A DNA stretch of 64,000 bases from Sulfitobacter sp. OXR-159 (GTDB lineage Bacteria; Pseudomonadota; Alphaproteobacteria; Rhodobacterales; Rhodobacteraceae). Location: NCBI RefSeq assembly GCF_034377145.1, contig NZ_CP139707.1, forward strand, positions 2,055,001 to 2,119,000, given 5' to 3'. The position numbers were made by a program, and so were the translations under genes. Positions 8,000 through 17,598 of the stretch are shown piece after piece. Below the pieces are notes generated by a model, which was given only the letters and a program-made list of their open reading frames with translations, did no database searches and was not told the DNA's origin. Each line of letters starts with the position of its first letter. Position 1 is the first letter of the stretch.

Positions 8000-9028
8000 A
8001 TGGACGCTGTTCTTCTGCAAATACTTAACGGGCTCGACAAGGGCTCGGCCTATGCGCTGATCGCGCTTGGGCTCACATTGATCTTCGGCACGCTTGGCGT
8101 GGTCAACTTCGCCCATGGGGCGCTGTTCATGATCGGGGCCTTCTGCTCGGTCACGCTGCAACGGCTACTGACGCTGAGTTTTGAGACCATCGACGAGACC
8201 CAGAAAGATTTTCTGGGCAATCCGCTGAAGGTCAAAACCCCCTATGTCGAAAACTGGTTCGGTCCCGAGATGGGACAGGCCATCATCGACTGGTCGGTGC
8301 CGCTGGCGATCCTCTTTGCGATCCCGGTGATGCTGTTGATCGGCTTTGTCATGGAACGCGGGTTGATCAAGCATTTCTACAAACGCCCCCATGCGGATCA
8401 GATCCTTGTGACCTTTGGCCTCGCCATCGTGCTGCAAGAGGTGGTCAAGTATTTCTACGGCGCCAACCCGATCCCCACGCCCGCGCCCGAAGTTTTCAAA
8501 GGCAGCTTTGACTTCGCGCCGCTCTTGGGCTTGGACACCTCACTGGCCTACCCCTACTGGCGTCTGGTCTATTTCGGCTTTTCCACAGTCATCATCGCTG
8601 CCGTCTTTGCCTTCTTGCAATTCACCACCTTCGGGATGGTTGTCCGCGCCGGCATGGCAGACCGCGAAACCGTGGGCCTTCTGGGCATCGACATCGACCG
8701 CCGCTTTACCATCATGTTCGGCATCGCTGCTGCCGTGGCGGGGCTTGCGGGCGTGATGTATGCGCCGATTAACTCACCGAATTATCACATGGGCATGGAC
8801 TTTCTGGTGCTGAGCTTTGTCGTCGTCGTGGTCGGCGGCATGGGCTCCCTGCCCGGCGCGGTCTTGGCGGGCTTTCTGCTTGGGATCCTCGAAAGCCTTG
8901 CGTCCATGAATGAAATCAAAAGCATCATCTACGGTATCGACCAGATCATCATCTACGTCGTTGCCATCGTGATCCTGCTGGTCCGCCCGCGCGGTCTGAT
9001 GGGTCGCCGCGGCGTGATGGAGGAATAA
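8000..9028 (+). CDS. Liv-type ABC transporter permease (LivH-like)
   Basis: A 342-residue inner-membrane permease of the branched-chain amino acid family. The conserved start LQILNGLDKGSAYALIALGLTLIFGTLGVVNFAHGALFM is the LivH signature. Two longer loops (about 60-95 and 150-180) separate the helices, and MYAPINSPNYHMGMDFLVLSF with VVVVGGMGSLPGAVL marks the conserved EAA-like region. The ATG at 8000 is preferred over the in-frame GTG nine bases upstream because an AGGTGGGG ribosome site overlaps that GTG. It is followed three bases later by the LivM-like gene, so the two are co-expressed. Confidence 0.9.
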   Translation: MDAVLLQILNGLDKGSAYALIALGLTLIFGTLGVVNFAHGALFMIGAFCSVTLQRLLTLSFETIDETQKDFLGNPLKVKTPYVENWFGPEMGQAIIDWSVPLAILFAIPVMLLIGFVMERGLIKHFYKRPHADQILVTFGLAIVLQEVVKYFYGANPIPTPAPEVFKGSFDFAPLLGLDTSLAYPYWRLVYFGFSTVIIAAVFAFLQFTTFGMVVRAGMADRETVGLLGIDIDRRFTIMFGIAAAVAGLAGVMYAPINSPNYHMGMDFLVLSFVVVVVGGMGSLPGAVLAGFLLGILESLASMNEIKSIIYGIDQIIIYVVAIVILLVRPRGLMGRRGVMEE

Positions 9029-9031
9029 GAC

Positions 9032-10237
9032 ATGTTCGGACTGGAAAAACGCGATACGCTTCTCTTGGGGGTCGTGGTCGTTCTCACGCTCTTTGCCCCC
9101 TTCATCCTCAACCCCTTTCCGGCGGATTCGGGCCTCGCGCAGTTCAATGCGGGCTACCCTGGTCTGATGCAGCGCTTTGTAATCTTTGGCATCTTTGCTA
9201 TCGGGTTCAACATACTCTTCGGGTTGACCGGCTATCTCTCCTTTGGTCACGCGGCCTTTCTGGGTGTCGGTTCTTACTCTGCCGTCTGGATGTTCAAACT
9301 GCTCAGCTACAACGTCGTGCCCGCGCTGGTGCTGGCCGTCATCATGGCGGGGCTGTTCTCGGCGCTCATCGGCTTTATCAGCCTGCGGCGGTCGGGCATC
9401 TACTTCTCCATCCTGACGCTGGCCTTTGCGCAGATGTCGTTCAACCTCGCCTATTCGGTGCTGACACCGATCACTAATGGCGAGACGGGATTGCAGATCT
9501 ACAACTCCGATCCGCAGTATCTTCAGTCTGTCGATGCACCGTCATTCCCCAACCTTTTCGGCGCGGCGATGAACTCTTCGACGACGCTGTTCTTCGGCGG
9601 ATGGACCTTTACCTTTTCCGTCGGCTACTACTTCTGCGCAATCTTCCTGATCCTCGCCTTCTATCTGGCGATCCGCATCTTCCGCTCGCCCTTTGGCATG
9701 ATGCTGCGGGCGGTGAAGTCGAACCAGCAGCGGATGAACTACACAGGCCTGAACACCCGGCCCTACACGCTGGCGGCATTTGTGATCTCTGGCATGTATG
9801 CCGGGCTGGCCGGTGGTCTGCTGGCGGCGATGGACCCGCTTGCCGGGGCTGAGCGGATGCAGTGGACGGCCTCGGGTGAAGTGGTGCTGATGACCATCCT
9901 CGGCGGCGCGGGCACCTTGATCGGGCCGGTGCTGGGCGCAGGGTTCATCAAGTACTTTGAAAACATCTTTGCCAAGATCAACGACAACGTGCTGCACGGC
10001 TGGTTTGCCTTCATGCCCGACGGGATCGAAGACGCGATGGTCGCGATCATCCACCCCTTCGTCGGCAAGGGCTGGCACCTGACGCTTGGCTTGCTGTTCA
10101 TGCTGGTCGTGATCTTCCTGCCCGGTGGGCTGGTCGAAGGTGGCCAACGTCTGGGCCGTGTCTTCCGCCGCCGGGACAAGAATGCAGGCTCGGTCGAGGC
10201 CGACGCCGCCCAACAACGCAGCGAAGCCGCAGAATAG
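9032..10237 (+). CDS. Liv-type ABC transporter permease (LivM-like)
   Basis: A 401-residue permease partner of the preceding gene. The motif [25 protein letters not shown] and the distal [24 protein letters not shown] are typical of LivM. The C-terminal part has an insertion ([20 protein letters not shown]) before the last helix and a charged tail. It forms the membrane channel as a heterodimer with the LivH-like subunit. Its stop lies ten bases before the first ATPase gene. Confidence 0.9.
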   Translation: MFGLEKRDTLLLGVVVVLTLFAPFILNPFPADSGLAQFNAGYPGLMQRFVIFGIFAIGFNILFGLTGYLSFGHAAFLGVGSYSAVWMFKLLSYNVVPALVLAVIMAGLFSALIGFISLRRSGIYFSILTLAFAQMSFNLAYSVLTPITNGETGLQIYNSDPQYLQSVDAPSFPNLFGAAMNSSTTLFFGGWTFTFSVGYYFCAIFLILAFYLAIRIFRSPFGMMLRAVKSNQQRMNYTGLNTRPYTLAAFVISGMYAGLAGGLLAAMDPLAGAERMQWTASGEVVLMTILGGAGTLIGPVLGAGFIKYFENIFAKINDNVLHGWFAFMPDGIEDAMVAIIHPFVGKGWHLTLGLLFMLVVIFLPGGLVEGGQRLGRVFRRRDKNAGSVEADAAQQRSEAAE

Positions 10238-10247
10238 GAGAGACATC

Positions 10248-11012
10248 ATGTCCATTCTCGAAGTCAAAAATGTCGGCAAACGATTTGGTGGTCTGCAGGC
10301 GCTGAGCGATGTGAACCTGAGCGTGGCAGAGAACTCTGTCCATGCGATCATCGGCCCCAACGGGGCGGGCAAATCCACCCTGCTGAACTGTCTGGTGGGC
10401 AAGCTTATCCCAGATACCGGCTCGGTCATGTTCGACGGCCAGTCGGTGCTGGGGCGCAAACCCTATGAGATCAACCAGATGGGCATCTCCCGCGTTTTCC
10501 AAACGCCCGAGATCTTTGGCGATCTCACGGTGATGGAAAACATGCTGATCCCTTGTCTTGCCAAACGCGATGGGGCCTTCCAGCTCAATGGTTGGTCGCG
10601 GGTCGTTGGCCAGCGTGACATGATCGACAAGGCCGAAGAGATGCTGCGCGACATGAACATGATCGACAAACGTCACATGCACGCGGCCTCCATGTCACGC
10701 GGCGATAAACGGCGGCTGGAAATCGCCATGTGTCTGGCTCAAGACCCGCGTCTGCTGCTGCTGGACGAACCTACTGCGGGGATGGCACGGGCCGATACCA
10801 ACAATACGATCGACCTGCTGAAACAGATCAAGGACGAGCGCGACATCACCATCGCGATCATTGAACACGACATGCATGTGGTCTTTTCGCTGGCCGAGCG
10901 GATCACCGTGCTGGCCCAAGGCACGCCACTGGTCGAAGACACGCCCGACCGGATCAAGGGCCACCCCAAGGTCCGCGAAGCCTATCTGGGCGAGAGCCAA
11001 GACGCCGCCTGA
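10248..11012 (+). CDS. Liv-type ABC transporter ATPase (LivG-like)
   Basis: A 254-residue ATPase with Walker A GPNGAGKST, a signature region in which MSRGDKRRLE replaces the canonical LSGGQ (Ser-Arg-Gly-Asp), Walker B LLLLDEPTAGM and the switch His of IIEHDM. The ATG at 10248 is chosen for its AGGAGAG site and because it begins the ABC fold; the open frame upstream overlaps the permease. With the LivF-like subunit it powers import. Confidence 0.9.
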   Translation: MSILEVKNVGKRFGGLQALSDVNLSVAENSVHAIIGPNGAGKSTLLNCLVGKLIPDTGSVMFDGQSVLGRKPYEINQMGISRVFQTPEIFGDLTVMENMLIPCLAKRDGAFQLNGWSRVVGQRDMIDKAEEMLRDMNMIDKRHMHAASMSRGDKRRLEIAMCLAQDPRLLLLDEPTAGMARADTNNTIDLLKQIKDERDITIAIIEHDMHVVFSLAERITVLAQGTPLVEDTPDRIKGHPKVREAYLGESQDAA

Positions 11013-11045
11013 TCTATCCTGTTGCCGAACCCCAAGGACACCCCG

Positions 11046-11798
11046 ATGAGCACCGACACGCTAGACAAAAACGCCAACCATGCCCAAACCGCCCCGGCCT
11101 TCCTCTCGGTCTGGGACATTCACGCCTATTACGGCGAGAGCTATATCGTGCAGGGGGTCAGCTTTAACGTCCATGAAGGCGAAATTCTCGCCCTGCTGGG
11201 CCGCAACGGGGCGGGCAAAACCTCGACCCTGCGGGCCATCTCAAGGGTCAGCGACCCGGAACTCAAGCGCGGCGAGATTTGGCTCGATCATCAACCGCTG
11301 CACAATATGGCCAGCCACCAAGCCTCGGCTGCGGGGCTGGCGCTGGTGCCCGAAGATCGGCGCATCATTTCTGGCCTCACGGTCGAAGAGAACCTCAAGC
11401 TGGCCCAGATCGCCCCGCCCATCGGCTGGTCACTCGACCGGCTCTATGACCTCTTCCCGCGCCTGCGTGAGCGGCGGAACCAAGAGGGGGTGACCCTTTC
11501 GGGCGGGGAGCAACAGATGCTCGCCATCGCCCGCGCCTTGGCCCGCGACATCAAGGTGCTGCTGCTGGATGAACCCTACGAAGGTCTTGCCCCGGTGATC
11601 GTGGATGAGATCGAAAAGACGCTGGGGCTGATCAAGGCGCAGGGCATCACCACCATTCTGGTTGAGCAGAACGCCGTGCGCGCCCTGAAACTGGCCGACC
11701 GTGCGGTGATCCTTGATACCGGCGGCGTGGTCTTTGACGGCACCGCGGCAGAGGTGTTGAACAACGCGGAACTGCGGGCGGAATACCTCGCGATCTGA
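11046..11798 (+). CDS. Liv-type ABC transporter ATPase (LivF-like)
   Basis: A 250-residue second ATPase of the importer. Walker A is GRNGAGKTS, the signature TLSGGEQQM, Walker B LLLDEPYEGL and the switch His is replaced by Gln in LVEQN, as is usual for LivF. An N-terminal extension of about 20 polar residues precedes the fold. ATG 11046 is preferred over an upstream TTG because AAGGA sits at the right distance. The operon ends here; a GC-rich CCCCGGGG-containing stretch follows without a clear T-run. Confidence 0.9.
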   Translation: MSTDTLDKNANHAQTAPAFLSVWDIHAYYGESYIVQGVSFNVHEGEILALLGRNGAGKTSTLRAISRVSDPELKRGEIWLDHQPLHNMASHQASAAGLALVPEDRRIISGLTVEENLKLAQIAPPIGWSLDRLYDLFPRLRERRNQEGVTLSGGEQQMLAIARALARDIKVLLLDEPYEGLAPVIVDEIEKTLGLIKAQGITTILVEQNAVRALKLADRAVILDTGGVVFDGTAAEVLNNAELRAEYLAI

Positions 11799-11995
11799 CG
11801 CTACGTGACCTTGCCCCGGTGCGCGAAGATGTGGCGCGGCCTCATTCTTGCGCCCCGGGGGCCATTGCGCGACAAAAAACCGATCCTACCCCCTAGACAA
11901 CAGTTGGCTTTTCATGGCTTTGCCCATGCCCTATAAGCGAGCCAATCAATCGCGCAGCGACGGGCTATTGGCCTGTCGAAATCTTCGAGGATCCA

Positions 11996-12496
11996 ATGAC
12001 AAAAAACACCCATGACAGTGACGTGGCCTTCATCAAGGCCCTCGCCGAGCTGCTGAACGAAAACGACCTGACAGAGCTTCAGGTGAAACGCGACTATGCC
12101 GAGGATGACAGCCTGAACGTGCGCGTCAGCCGCAAGCCGCCGCAGCAGGTCATGGCCGCCCCCCAGCAGCAGTACCAAGCCGCCCCCGCGCCTGCCGCTG
12201 CCCCGGCCCCCGCCGCTCCCGCGGCCGCCGCACCTGCCGCTGACGCCGATCCGGCTGATCACCCTGGTGCTGTGACATCGCCCATGGTCGGCACCGTCTA
12301 CCTGCAAGGTGAACCGGGCGCGCCTGCGTTCATCTCCGTGGGCGCTTCGGTTTCCGAAGGCGACACGCTGCTCATCGTCGAGGCGATGAAAACCATGAAC
12401 CACATCCCCGCGCCCCGCGCCGGCACCGTCAAGCGCATCCTCGTCGGCGACGGCGATGCTGTTGAATTCGGCGCCCCGCTGGTGATCCTGGAATAA
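11996..12496 (+). CDS. accB: Acetyl-CoA carboxylase biotin carboxyl carrier protein
   Basis: A 166-residue BCCP subunit that carries biotin between carboxylase and transferase in the first step of fatty acid synthesis. It has an N-terminal segment (about 1-50), a long Pro/Ala-rich linker (about 58-85) and a C-terminal biotinyl domain with EAMKTMN, where the Lys is biotinylated. The Ala/Pro swing linker is typical of this subunit. It is ten bases upstream of accC, the usual accBC operon. Confidence 0.97.
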   Translation: MTKNTHDSDVAFIKALAELLNENDLTELQVKRDYAEDDSLNVRVSRKPPQQVMAAPQQQYQAAPAPAAAPAPAAPAAAAPAADADPADHPGAVTSPMVGTVYLQGEPGAPAFISVGASVSEGDTLLIVEAMKTMNHIPAPRAGTVKRILVGDGDAVEFGAPLVILE

Positions 12497-12505
12497 GGGC
12501 CGGAC

Positions 12506-13858
12506 ATGTTCAGCAAAATCCTAGTCGCCAACCGGGGAGAGATCGCGCTGCGCGTCATCCGCGCGGCCCGCGAGATGGGCATTCAGACTGTCGCGGTGCA
12601 TTCCACTGCCGACAGTGACGCGATGCATGTGCGCATGGCCGACGAATCCGTCTGCATCGGCCCGCCCTCCTCCACCCAATCCTACCTCTCGATCCCCGCG
12701 ATCATCGCGGCCTGTGAAATCACCGGGGCCGAAGCGATTCACCCTGGCTACGGTTTCCTGTCGGAAAACGCAGGCTTTGTGCAGGTGATCGAAGACCACG
12801 GTCTGACCTTCATCGGCCCCACCGCCGAACACATCCGCGTCATGGGTGACAAGATCACCGCCAAGGACACGATGAAAAAGCTCGGCGTGCCTTGCGTGCC
12901 CGGCTCGGATGGTGGCGTCGCATCGCTGGAAGAGGCCAAGCGCCTGGGCGAAGAGATCGGCTATCCGGTCATCATCAAGGCCACGGCAGGCGGCGGCGGC
13001 AAGGGCATGAAAGTCGCCCAAACCGCCAAAGACATGGAAAAAGCCTTCCAGACCGCGCGGGCCGAGGGGAAATCGAACTTCGGCAATGACGAAGTCTATA
13101 TCGAAAAATACCTCACCACCCCGCGCCACATCGAGATTCAGGTCTTTGGGGATGGCAAGGGCAACGCGGTCCATCTGGGCGAGCGCGACTGCTCGCTGCA
13201 ACGCCGCCACCAGAAGGTTTTCGAAGAGGCCCCCGGCCCTTCGATCACCGAAGAGGAACGCGCGCGGATCGGTAAGGTCTGCGCCGACGCCGTGGCCAAT
13301 ATCAACTACATCGGCGCGGGCACGATCGAATTCCTCTATGAGAATGGCGAGTTCTATTTCATCGAAATGAACACCCGTCTTCAGGTGGAACATCCAGTGA
13401 CCGAGGCGATCTTTGGTGTCGATCTGGTGCGCGAACAGATTCGCGTGGCCGAAGGGCTGCCGATGTCCTTTACCCAAGACGATCTGACCATCAATGGCCA
13501 TGCCATCGAAGTCCGCATCAACGCCGAGAAACTGCCGAATTTCGCGCCCTGCCCGGGCAAAATCACGCAGTATCACGCCCCCGGCGGGCTTGGCGTGCGA
13601 ATGGATTCGGCGCTTTATGACGGCTATTCAATCCCGCCCTATTACGACAGTCTCATCGGTAAGCTGATCGTGCATGGCCGCGACCGTCCCGAAGCGCTGG
13701 CGCGTCTTGGTCGGGCCTTGGGTGAGCTGATCGTGGATGGTGTCGATACCACCGTGCCGCTGTTCCACGCGCTGCTGGCCGAAGAAGACATCCAGTCGGG
13801 TGGCTACAACATCCACTGGCTTGAGCATTGGCTGGAAACCAACCTCGGTAACGCCTGA
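12506..13858 (+). CDS. accC: Acetyl-CoA carboxylase biotin carboxylase
   Basis: A 450-residue ATP-grasp enzyme that carboxylates the biotin on AccB using bicarbonate and ATP. It begins [19 protein letters not shown] and contains the glycine-rich ATP loop [36 protein letters not shown] and the catalytic [16 protein letters not shown]. Length and motifs are complete. It forms an operon with accB, and the aat gene begins five bases after its stop. Confidence 0.98.
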   Translation: MFSKILVANRGEIALRVIRAAREMGIQTVAVHSTADSDAMHVRMADESVCIGPPSSTQSYLSIPAIIAACEITGAEAIHPGYGFLSENAGFVQVIEDHGLTFIGPTAEHIRVMGDKITAKDTMKKLGVPCVPGSDGGVASLEEAKRLGEEIGYPVIIKATAGGGGKGMKVAQTAKDMEKAFQTARAEGKSNFGNDEVYIEKYLTTPRHIEIQVFGDGKGNAVHLGERDCSLQRRHQKVFEEAPGPSITEEERARIGKVCADAVANINYIGAGTIEFLYENGEFYFIEMNTRLQVEHPVTEAIFGVDLVREQIRVAEGLPMSFTQDDLTINGHAIEVRINAEKLPNFAPCPGKITQYHAPGGLGVRMDSALYDGYSIPPYYDSLIGKLIVHGRDRPEALARLGRALGELIVDGVDTTVPLFHALLAEEDIQSGGYNIHWLEHWLETNLGNA

Positions 13859-13863
13859 CACCG

Positions 13864-14499
13864 ATGTCGGATCTGACACCAGAGATCCTGCTCCACGGCT
13901 ATTCCATCGGGATATTCCCCATGGCCGAACACCGCGACGATCCAGAGATTTTCTGGGTCGATCCGCGGCGTCGGGGGGTGATGCCGCTCAATGGCTTCCA
14001 CATCTCGCGCTCGCTCACCCGCGCCATGCGACGCAGCACTTTTCACCACACGATCAACCGCGATTTCGATGGGGTCGTCGCCGGCTGCGCAGACCGCGAA
14101 GACACATGGATCAACGCCGAGATCACCGCCCTCTACACCGCACTGCACCACGCAGGCCACGCCCATTCGCTTGAGGTTTGGGATGGCACAGCACTGGTGG
14201 GCGGGGTCTATGGCGTAACGCTGGGCCGCGCGTTTTTCGGCGAAAGCATGTTCTCCCGCCGGACCAACGCCTCAAAAATGGCGCTGGCGGCGCTGGTGGA
14301 TCGGCTGCGCCATGCGAGTTTTACCCTCTTTGACACGCAGTTTCTGACCGATCACCTTGCCTCTCTCGGGGCGCAAGAGATCAGCCGCGCGGAATATCAC
14401 GCGCAGCTCGATGTGGCCAAACGCGGCACTGCACGGTTCGACGCGGGGGGTTTAGTCAGTTTTCAGGACGTGCTGCAGCGCATGACCCAGATGTCATAG
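13864..14499 (+). CDS. aat: Leucyl/phenylalanyl-tRNA--protein transferase
   Basis: A 211-residue enzyme that adds Leu or Phe from tRNA to N-terminal Lys/Arg of proteins, marking them for ClpAP through the N-end rule. [34 protein letters not shown] and [21 protein letters not shown] are family hallmarks. It follows accC by five bases and probably shares its transcript. Its last 37 bases overlap the convergent DUF2155 gene. Confidence 0.95.
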   Translation: MSDLTPEILLHGYSIGIFPMAEHRDDPEIFWVDPRRRGVMPLNGFHISRSLTRAMRRSTFHHTINRDFDGVVAGCADREDTWINAEITALYTALHHAGHAHSLEVWDGTALVGGVYGVTLGRAFFGESMFSRRTNASKMALAALVDRLRHASFTLFDTQFLTDHLASLGAQEISRAEYHAQLDVAKRGTARFDAGGLVSFQDVLQRMTQMS

Positions 14500-14825
14500 C
14501 GAAAATGCTCCAGCGCGTGCAGCGCCGGGGCCGAAGCGATCATCCAGCCAGAAAAAAGCGCGCCGCTGCTGCCCTCTTCGGTGATCTCAAGCGCGGCATA
14601 GGCATTGGCCGCCGGATCGCCCGCCGGATAGCGGCAATCGACCATGGAGATCTGCAAATTGCCCAAAGAAAGGCTGTCGCCCTTGGCAATCTCCAGATCG
14701 ATTGTATCGCCGGAAATCTTGTCCAAAGCGCGCAAAACGCCACCCGTGGCACTGGCGATCTGTGCGCCCTCTTGGGCATGCAGCGGCGCGGCCAGCAAAA
14801 GCGCGGCCAAGAGAAGCTTTTTCAT
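14463..14825 (-). CDS. DUF2155 secreted protein
   Basis: A 120-residue protein with a cleavable signal peptide ([18 protein letters not shown], cleavage about residue 18) and the alphaproteobacterial DUF2155 domain. Features include [20 protein letters not shown] and a conserved Trp-containing core, [22 protein letters not shown]. Two cysteines (about 63 and 117) could form a disulfide. It probably works in the periplasm, but no function is established. It is likely co-oriented with the NDUFA12 gene just upstream. Confidence 0.85.
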   Translation of the reverse strand: MKKLLLAALLLAAPLHAQEGAQIASATGGVLRALDKISGDTIDLEIAKGDSLSLGNLQISMVDCRYPAGDPAANAYAALEITEEGSSGALFSGWMIASAPALHALEHFRYDIWVMRCSTS

Positions 14826-14880
14826 TCATCCACCCGGATTGCGTGAAACTTGGGGCCGCACCTCAGGCGCGGCCAACCGA

Positions 14881-15264
14881 TCATTCAGGCTGCCAGGCCT
14901 CATAGTCCTTACGCTCGACAGGTTCGGCGCGGCGCAGCGACCCGGCGGGCGCATAGGCCATGGCGGTGCCGGTGCGATTCTCGACATGCGCCTTTTCCCA
15001 CGGCTTGTGGATCAGCGGCTTGTCGGTTGGCGGCTCGTCCCATGTGCGGTGCAGCCAGCCATGCCAATCGGGGCTCACGCGGCTGGCCTCGGCCTCACCG
15101 TTGAAAATGACCCAGCGTTTGCTGTCATCGGCGTTGCGGTAATAGATATTGCCCTGCGCGTCTTCGCCCACCTTGCTGCCCTTGCGCCAAGTGAAAAGCT
15201 GGGTGTTCAGCGTCTGGCCGTTCCACCAAGTGACGCCGCGCAGAAGTGAATTGAGAATGCCCAT
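14881..15264 (-). CDS. NDUFA12-type accessory subunit of NADH:ubiquinone oxidoreductase
   Basis: A 127-residue homologue of mitochondrial NDUFA12 (B17.2), one of the few supernumerary complex I subunits shared with alphaproteobacteria. [49 protein letters not shown] is the family core, and the C-terminal half is the usual proline-rich tail. It binds at the peripheral arm of complex I on the cytosolic side. As is common, it is far from the nuo operon. Confidence 0.95.
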   Translation of the reverse strand: MGILNSLLRGVTWWNGQTLNTQLFTWRKGSKVGEDAQGNIYYRNADDSKRWVIFNGEAEASRVSPDWHGWLHRTWDEPPTDKPLIHKPWEKAHVENRTGTAMAYAPAGSLRRAEPVERKDYEAWQPE

Positions 15265-15388
15265 CGAGGTCTCCGTTCCTGTTGTCCGTTATATGCACCA
15301 TGGAGGCTTTGGCGTCCAGCCTCGCCGCAAAGGAGCTTGGCGCGCGGGCGACCTCTGGCTAGGGTTAGAAAAACGAAAGAGGGCAGCG

Positions 15389-17164
15389 ATGACTGAGGCA
15401 AGAGGGGCCGCACCGGCAGCGGCGGAATGTCATGGCATCAATGTGCCCCAGTCGCCCTTTCTGAACGAGACGCGCATCCAGCGGATCAATGCAGGCCGCT
15501 ACGAGCGCAAAGAGATCGATGGCGCGCTGGCTGTCGTCCGCCCCGGTGACCGGGTGCTTGAGATGGGCGCGGGTCTGGGACTGGTGGGTGCGATCGTCGC
15601 CAAAAAGGCCGCGCCCGAAGCGGTGCTCTCGTTCGAAGCAAACCCAAACTTGATCCCCCACATCCGCGCGCTCTATGCGCTCAACGGACTTCAAGAAAAA
15701 ATCACTCTTCGCAATCAGGTGGTGATCTCTGCCCCCGACCAGCCAGAAACCCTGCTGTTTCACCTGCGCAACTCTTTCCTCGGCTCCTCTCTCATCGATA
15801 GCGACATGCGTGAGACGACGGAGGTTCAGGTGCCCACCGCAAGCTTTGATGACATCCGCCGCAGCTTTAAACCCGACGTGCTGTTGATGGATATCGAAGG
15901 CGGCGAGTTGGAGTTTCTGCGCCATGCCGCGCTCGACGGGCTGCGCGCCGTGGTGATGGAATTCCACCCCGAGGCCTATGGCCGCGAGGGGATGCGCGAA
16001 TGCAAACGCATCCTTGAGCGCGCCGGATTTCGCAAATCACCCGGGCATTGCACCCGGCAGGTCTGGGCCTGTATCTTTGACCCCGCCGAGCGCCCGCCCG
16101 TCCCAGAGGGGGGCTGGTCGACCGAGATCACGACCTTAGATAATGCGCTGGTCATCCTGCCTGAGGACAGCGGGTTGGTGCAGCCCGCCGGGGTGTTGCA
16201 CAGCGATGGCCGCCCCTGCCCCCAAGCCGCACTTTGGCGCAACGGTCGCGCGCTGACCACGCCGCCAGAAGCACCGCAGGGCAAGGTGGCTGAGCGCAGG
16301 GGCACATGGCTTTGGGGCGGGGTCCTTTGGCTGCATTTCGGGCATTTCTTGGTTGAAAGCACCGCGCGTCTTTGGGCGCTGGATCACCTTGAAGAAGAGA
16401 TCGACGGCATTCTCTTTATCCCCAAACGCCCCCGCAACGGCGGAGAGGTGGCAGGGTATCAGCGTGATTTCCTTGCCCTTCTGGGCTGCGATAAGCCGCT
16501 GGTGAGTTTAGACGCACCGACACGGGTCGAGCGGTTGATCGTTCCGGGGCAAGGCTTTGGACTGGGAAGTTTGATCACCGGCACAGAACCCTACCGCAAC
16601 ACCATCGCCAATCGGTTCGCGCAAGAGATCGCGCCCGAGGGGCCAGAGAAGCTCTATATCAGCCGCAGTAAATTGCCCGCAGGGCGCGGCAACCTGATCG
16701 GGGAAGAGGCGTTGGAAACCTATCTGGCGGCGCAGGGCTACACCGTCTTTCACCCCGAGAAACACGGGCTGCGCGAACAGATCGCGGTCTATAAGGCGGC
16801 CAAGCAGATCATCGCCGCCGAAGGCTCCGCCCTGCATCTCTTGGGGATGGTCGCCCGGCCCATGCAGCAAGTGGCCATCGTTGTGCGCCGCCCGTCCTCT
16901 GCCACGCGCGGGTTGGAACAGCACCTGCAGAGTTTTGCGGGGATCGCCACCGCGACGCTCTGCCACCTTACTCGCTCGTGGAAACCGCTCGGAAAGGCCA
17001 AGGCGCGGCTTTGGATGGGCGAGCTGGATATGCCCGCGCTGCAAGATAGCCTGCGTGAGACGGGTTTCATCGACGACAGCGGGCCGCTTTGGGCAAACCT
17101 TGATCCCGCAGAGGTGCGCGCCCGGCTGGGGGATGACTTTGAACTGGTGCCGGAGAAAACTTAA
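15389..17164 (+). CDS. FkbM methyltransferase-GT61 glycosyltransferase fusion protein
   Basis: A 591-residue two-domain protein. Residues about 30-235 form an FkbM-family SAM methyltransferase: VLEMGAGLGLVGAIVAKKA is the SAM loop, LSFEANP the acidic strand end and DVLLMDIEGGELEFL the family motif. Residues about 300-560 resemble GT61 (DUF563) glycosyltransferases: GHFLVESTARLWALD, LYISRSKLPAGRGNLIGEEAL and IIAAEGSALHLLGM. A single enzyme may thus glycosylate and O-methylate a surface or extracellular glycan; the substrate is unknown. ATG 15389 is preferred because AGAGGG precedes it and the frame upstream has no homology-like character. It overlaps the convergent RidA gene by four bases. Confidence 0.82.
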   Translation: MTEARGAAPAAAECHGINVPQSPFLNETRIQRINAGRYERKEIDGALAVVRPGDRVLEMGAGLGLVGAIVAKKAAPEAVLSFEANPNLIPHIRALYALNGLQEKITLRNQVVISAPDQPETLLFHLRNSFLGSSLIDSDMRETTEVQVPTASFDDIRRSFKPDVLLMDIEGGELEFLRHAALDGLRAVVMEFHPEAYGREGMRECKRILERAGFRKSPGHCTRQVWACIFDPAERPPVPEGGWSTEITTLDNALVILPEDSGLVQPAGVLHSDGRPCPQAALWRNGRALTTPPEAPQGKVAERRGTWLWGGVLWLHFGHFLVESTARLWALDHLEEEIDGILFIPKRPRNGGEVAGYQRDFLALLGCDKPLVSLDAPTRVERLIVPGQGFGLGSLITGTEPYRNTIANRFAQEIAPEGPEKLYISRSKLPAGRGNLIGEEALETYLAAQGYTVFHPEKHGLREQIAVYKAAKQIIAAEGSALHLLGMVARPMQQVAIVVRRPSSATRGLEQHLQSFAGIATATLCHLTRSWKPLGKAKARLWMGELDMPALQDSLRETGFIDDSGPLWANLDPAEVRARLGDDFELVPEKT

Positions 17165-17529
17165 CCCTCCGCCGCATCTCGCAGCATCGCGGTGACTTCG
17201 ATTTCAATGCGGTATTTCGGGTCAATCAGCCCGCATTCGATCATCGTCGCCGCAGGCGGGTGTGCGCCAAAGGCCTCGCGCAGCAGCGGCCAGCAGGGCT
17301 CAAACTCTGCGGCATCAGGCAGCATGTAGGTGACACGAACCACATGGGCGAAATCGCTTCCCGCCTCTGCCAGTGCTCGCTCAATCGTCGCCAATGCGGC
17401 TGCGCATTGCGCTTTGACATCCGCCCCTTCACCGACGCAGCCCGAGACATAGACCATGCCGCCCGCCACCACGGCGCGGCTGTAGCCGATCTTTTCCTCA
17501 TAGGCGCCGCCCGATGAAATCCGCTTCAT
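17161..17529 (-). CDS. RidA family protein (enamine/imine deaminase-like)
   Basis: A 122-residue Rid-family protein. The order GYSRAVVAGGMVYVSGCVG, the central helix with IERALAEAGSDFAHVVRVTYML, and PPAATMIECGLIDPKYRIEIEVTAM match the chorismate-mutase-like trimer fold. The Arg that binds carboxylate in RidA sensu stricto (in the P-x-R-x segment) appears replaced here (PPAATM), which points to another Rid subgroup without proven deaminase activity. ATG 17529 is favoured over one six bases upstream because GAAGGG is then six bases away. Confidence 0.85.
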   Translation of the reverse strand: MKRISSGGAYEEKIGYSRAVVAGGMVYVSGCVGEGADVKAQCAAALATIERALAEAGSDFAHVVRVTYMLPDAAEFEPCWPLLREAFGAHPPAATMIECGLIDPKYRIEIEVTAMLRDAAEG

Positions 17530-17598
17530 GATCATCCCTTCAATGTAAAAGGGCGGACCCTTTGGCCCGCCCTCTATCTTTCTGCCTAGCGTCGGGTC

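Noticed and set aside
11904..11937. Possible promoter TTGGCT...TATAAG ahead of accB
   Set aside because: The spacing is 22 bases, too long for a standard sigma70 promoter.
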